Shown: piece by piece, positions 6,461 through 8,501 of the stretch
How positions within the stretch are numbered: position 1 is the stretch's first letter
Layout: the number at the start of each line of letters is the position of its first letter
Assembly: GCF_040096225.1 (NCBI RefSeq)
Contig: NZ_JBBMFC010000051.1
Span: forward strand, 1 to 8,501
Direction of reading: 5' to 3'
Length of the DNA: 8,501 bases
Source: Hominiventricola aquisgranensis
GTDB taxonomy: Bacteria; Bacillota; Clostridia; Lachnospirales; Lachnospiraceae
Notes under the pieces: generated by a model
Told to the model about the DNA's origin: nothing
Database searches by the model: none
What the model saw: the letters and a program-made list of their open reading frames with translations, nothing else
Position numbers and translations under genes: made by a program

Positions 6461-6916
6461 ATGAAGATCGTGATTGGCTGCGATCCTAATGCACAATCTG
6501 TAAAAGAAGAAATAATCGCTTACATCAATAAGAAAGGGTATGGAATTATTGATGATTTTGGCAGCGACGATGTTATTTATGCTCATGTTGCTATTTCGGT
6601 TGCGGAAGCAGTCGCAAGTGGTGAGTATGACACGGGGGTACTTGTTTGCGGAACTGGATTAGGCGTTTCGATTTCTGCAAATAAGGTCAAAGGAGCGTAT
6701 GCGGCTCTTTGCGATAATGTATACGCGGCACAGCGTGCCAGACTAAGTAATGATGCCAATATACTCTGCCTTGGTGCCTTTACAACGGGACTAAAGACCA
6801 GAGAAACAATCATTGATGCCTTTTTTACCAATAAATTTGAACCGGAAGGAGTATCAAAAGGGTCAGTGCCTAAGGTAGAGGCTTTTCGTAAGTATGAATC
6901 TTCTCATATAAATTGA
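6461..6916 (+). CDS. RpiB/LacA/LacB-family sugar-phosphate isomerase, divergent
   Basis: The ATG follows AAGGAGG (6447-6453) at 7 bases. The 151 residues cover the whole RpiB/LacAB fold: MKIVIGCD (1-8), the catalytic loop VLVCGTGLGVSISANK (60-75) with base C63 and T65, then AALCDNVYAAQRARLSNDAN (81-100) and LGAFTTG (104-110). The family interconverts phosphorylated aldoses and ketoses (ribose-5-P, galactose-6-P, erythrulose-4-P and others). Several positions differ from E. coli RpiB: the His after D8 is P9, the ring-opening His of 'HND' is S96, and the C-terminal GGRH..R phosphate segment reads VSKGSVPK (131-138). Loss of the ring-opening His fits a substrate that cannot cyclise, such as a tetrulose phosphate. 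RpiB homologues working on D-erythrulose 4-phosphate exist in tetritol and apionate pathways, which also fits an RLP partner. It is the last gene of the operon. Confidence 0.88.
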   Translation: MKIVIGCDPNAQSVKEEIIAYINKKGYGIIDDFGSDDVIYAHVAISVAEAVASGEYDTGVLVCGTGLGVSISANKVKGAYAALCDNVYAAQRARLSNDANILCLGAFTTGLKTRETIIDAFFTNKFEPEGVSKGSVPKVEAFRKYESSHIN

Positions 6917-6945
6917 AATATAGGAGAGTGAAGAAATAAGCGATT

Positions 6946-6965
6946 GAAAGATATTTCCATCTTTC
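6946..6965 (+). other. Small hairpin downstream of the isomerase gene
   Basis: GAAAGAT-ATTTCC-ATCTTTC forms a perfect 7-base-pair stem just upstream of the main terminator. It may protect the 3' end or help pausing. It has no proper U-run of its own. Confidence 0.35.
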
Positions 6966-6970
6966 TGTTA

Positions 6971-7018
6971 AAAAAATCGGGAGAGAATCTGTGTATATGG
7001 ATTTCCTTCCGATTTTTT
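6971..7018 (+). terminator. Intrinsic terminator of the RLP operon
   Basis: AAAAAATCGG (6971-6980) pairs exactly with CCGATTTTTT (7009-7018). The intervening GAGAGAATC and GATTTCCTT add an imperfect inner stem, and the T-run forms the 3' tail. The A-run and T-run symmetry would allow termination from either direction. It lies 55 bases after the isomerase stop and just before the next promoter, separating two transcription units. Confidence 0.85.
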
Positions 7019-7031
7019 GTGCATTCTTCCA

Positions 7032-7060
7032 TTGCAACCTCGGAAAAAAGTAAGTATACT
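7032..7060 (+). promoter_or_regulatory. Vegetative-type promoter of the second transcription unit
   Basis: TTGCAA (7032-7037) and TATACT (7055-7060) are separated by exactly 17 bases. The transcript would begin near 7067, about 30 bases before the ATG at 7098. No palindromic operator is evident nearby. Confidence 0.68.
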
Positions 7061-7097
7061 TTAGCTGATTATTGACAGAATTAAAAGAGGATTTTGC

Positions 7098-8063
7098 ATG
7101 GATACACTTGCAATGCTGGAAGAACTGCTGGAGCAGGATCAGTTTGAACTATTAATACCGAAAGACGGTATGTCAGGGGAACTACGTCTGGTTTATCTGA
7201 TGAATGACGCTGTTGAGAGCTTTCTGGTATTCAAAAACGCACGAATGACAGGAGCTTATCTGGAAGATTATGAGGGTGAGCTTACATATTCTATCAGTAA
7301 GGATGGGCGTGGGTATGCGCTGGTAGTCTGGCAGGGAGAACATGCCGTCACTATTTTGTTTGAAATGCTGGAACTGGAAGTATACTTGTATGATTATGGC
7401 GAGATTGCCCATTTCTGGGTTCCAAAGTATGAATATTTACGGCAGCTGGAATATCGGATCGCAATTCTCAGAGATAAATATGAATATCTCGGACCGGAAT
7501 ACTGCACACCGGAGGAACAGAAGCTGGCACATCTGGCATATTTTCCACCGCTGAATTACTGTTGTTACCCGGCGGTTCCGGAAAAATATATTGTTCCCAT
7601 CGAAGATCCATGGAATCCATCAGAACAGGCGCTGAATGTGATGGAAGAGCTGGCGGAAAAAGCTGAAAATAAGAAACTTGGGCGAATGCTTTTGTTATAT
7701 AGAAGATTTCCGTATCCGTTTCTGGCAAAGCGAATCGCAACTATGCTTCATAGAACAAGTTGTATGAATGTAGTGGATCTGCTTGATCGGTGTCTTCGGG
7801 AAACTGTAAAAAAATATCCGAGGCGTTCCTTTGGAAAGCAGGCAGACAGAGAATTTGAACGATTGCTGTCACTGGCAGAAAAGAAAAAAGAAGAATTGGA
7901 AAAGCAGGGGATCCGGGCAGATGTACTGCGGGAAGAGCCGTTTACTACAGCCCAGGACAACCTTGAAGTTCATGTATATCTGATGATCTGGGAGACAAGG
8001 GGAAGAGACCGTCAGGTGCGGATTGAGACTATAGAACAAGGAAAAGAAGGAAGTACATGGTAA
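7098..8063 (+). CDS. Uncharacterised protein, possibly DUF3878-like
   Basis: The ATG follows AGAGGA (7086-7091) at 6 bases. The 321-residue protein is soluble, with no signal peptide or membrane segment. Residues 1-110 look beta-rich (for example SFLVFKNARMTGAYLEDYEG and AVTILFEMLELEVYLYDYGE), as in a small barrel or PH-like fold. Residues 111-270 are mostly helical and charged, with LAYFPPLNYCCYP (146-158) and YRRFPYPFLAKRIATMLHR (201-219) the most distinctive stretches, and a likely short coiled coil at 250-270. I do not recognise a catalytic motif. The length and an eye comparison suggest DUF3878-type proteins of Clostridia, but this is unsure. It overlaps the following GTPase gene by 7 bases and is co-transcribed with it, so it may be a partner of that protein. 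It is not part of the RLP operon. Confidence 0.85.
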   Translation: MDTLAMLEELLEQDQFELLIPKDGMSGELRLVYLMNDAVESFLVFKNARMTGAYLEDYEGELTYSISKDGRGYALVVWQGEHAVTILFEMLELEVYLYDYGEIAHFWVPKYEYLRQLEYRIAILRDKYEYLGPEYCTPEEQKLAHLAYFPPLNYCCYPAVPEKYIVPIEDPWNPSEQALNVMEELAEKAENKKLGRMLLLYRRFPYPFLAKRIATMLHRTSCMNVVDLLDRCLRETVKKYPRRSFGKQADREFERLLSLAEKKKEELEKQGIRADVLREEPFTTAQDNLEVHVYLMIWETRGRDRQVRIETIEQGKEGSTW

Positions 8064-8501
8064 AGATAGATCTGATCACAGGATTTCTGGGATCTGGAAA
8101 AACAACTTTTATTAAAAAATATGCAAAATACCTGATGGCGCAAGGCATGAACATTGGAATTCTGGAAAATGATTTCGGCGCGGTCAATGTGGATATGATG
8201 CTGTTGAAGGAACTGGAAGGAGATCAGTGCGAACTGGAGATGGTGGCAGGCGGATGTGATGCAGACTGCCATCGGAGAAGGTTTAAAACCAAGCTGATCG
8301 CCATGGGGATGTGTGGCTATGACCGGGTGATCGTGGAGCCATCAGGAATCTTTGATGTAGATGAATTTTTTGATGTGCTCAGAGAAGAACCGCTGGATCA
8401 GTGGTATGAGATCGGCAGCGTGATCACGATCATGAATGCAAAGCTGGAGGACACGTTATCGGAGGAAGCAGAATATCTGCTGGCATCGGAGGCGGCCAAT
8501 G
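8057..8501 (+). CDS. CobW/COG0523-type P-loop GTPase, N-terminal part (3' end outside window)
   Basis: The ATG lies inside the end of the preceding gene (7-base overlap), with AAGGA (8047-8051) 5 bases upstream; 148 residues are visible of a family usually over 300. LITGFLGSGKTTFIKKY (6-22) holds the Walker A motif with K15 and T16, the hallmark CobW start. LENDFGAVNVD (36-46) is the family's 'vNEfG.v.iD' segment, and VIVEPSGIFD (91-100) is its 'E.SG' switch region. COG0523 proteins are GTP-dependent metal chaperones or insertases. The usual CxCC metal motif is not present: the equivalent place reads GGCDADC (65-71), leaving C67 and C71 spaced by three residues. This suggests a variant metal specificity or a different role. 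The NKxD base-specificity motif lies beyond the window edge. The family call is strong; the client protein is unknown. Confidence 0.93.
   Translation, partial: MVKIDLITGFLGSGKTTFIKKYAKYLMAQGMNIGILENDFGAVNVDMMLLKELEGDQCELEMVAGGCDADCHRRRFKTKLIAMGMCGYDRVIVEPSGIFDVDEFFDVLREEPLDQWYEIGSVITIMNAKLEDTLSEEAEYLLASEAAN

Noticed and set aside
1..8501. tRNA, rRNA, CRISPR arrays, insertion sequences or attachment sites
   Set aside because: None seen: no cloverleaf-like segment, no spaced identical repeats beyond the two noted, no transposase or integrase reading frame, and no terminal inverted repeats.

Overview
The window looks like a chromosomal segment from an anaerobic gut-type Firmicute, most likely a Lachnospiraceae or related Clostridia. 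This is inferred from the moderately low GC, strong AGGAGG ribosome binding sites, closely packed genes and the families present; no marker gene fixes the taxonomy.

Layout. Positions 1-457 (minus strand) hold the N-terminal 152 residues of a DeoR-family sugar-type repressor, cut by the window edge. A 238-base AT-rich divergent intergenic region follows. It contains a perfect 13-base palindrome near the regulator start, a tandem direct repeat, and a near-consensus promoter (TTGATA-17-TATAAT) firing rightward. From 696 to 6916 there are seven same-strand genes with overlapping or short junctions: a RuBisCO-like protein (RLP), an amidohydrolase, a small DUF1097-type membrane protein, a PEP-hydrolase-like TIM barrel, a Tm-1-like ATP-binding protein (UPF0261), an RNase Z-fold metallo-beta-lactamase hydrolase, and an RpiB/LacAB-type isomerase. 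A strong intrinsic terminator at about 6971-7018 closes the unit. A separate promoter (TTGCAA-17-TATACT) then drives a second unit: an unrecognised 321-residue protein overlapping a CobW/COG0523-type GTPase that runs off the right edge.

How the genes may work together. A DeoR regulator divergent from a run of enzymes suggests an inducible catabolic pathway for a sugar or sugar acid. RLPs are known from methionine salvage and from D-apiose/apionate catabolism, where they act on phosphorylated keto-sugar(-acid)s, and RpiB homologues act downstream as phospho-tetrose or pentose isomerases. The amidohydrolase and the metallo-hydrolase are of types that include sugar lactonases and phosphodiesterases. 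No recognisable kinase, dehydrogenase or ordinary transporter is present. This leaves the Tm-1-like ATP-binding protein, its TIM-barrel partner and the DUF1097 membrane protein as the unassigned and most interesting members. The RLP, the isomerase and the metallo-hydrolase all carry substitutions at canonical catalytic or ligand positions, so the chemistry is probably not that of the named prototypes. I regard the seven-gene cluster as a candidate undescribed carbohydrate pathway; the substrate cannot be read from sequence alone.
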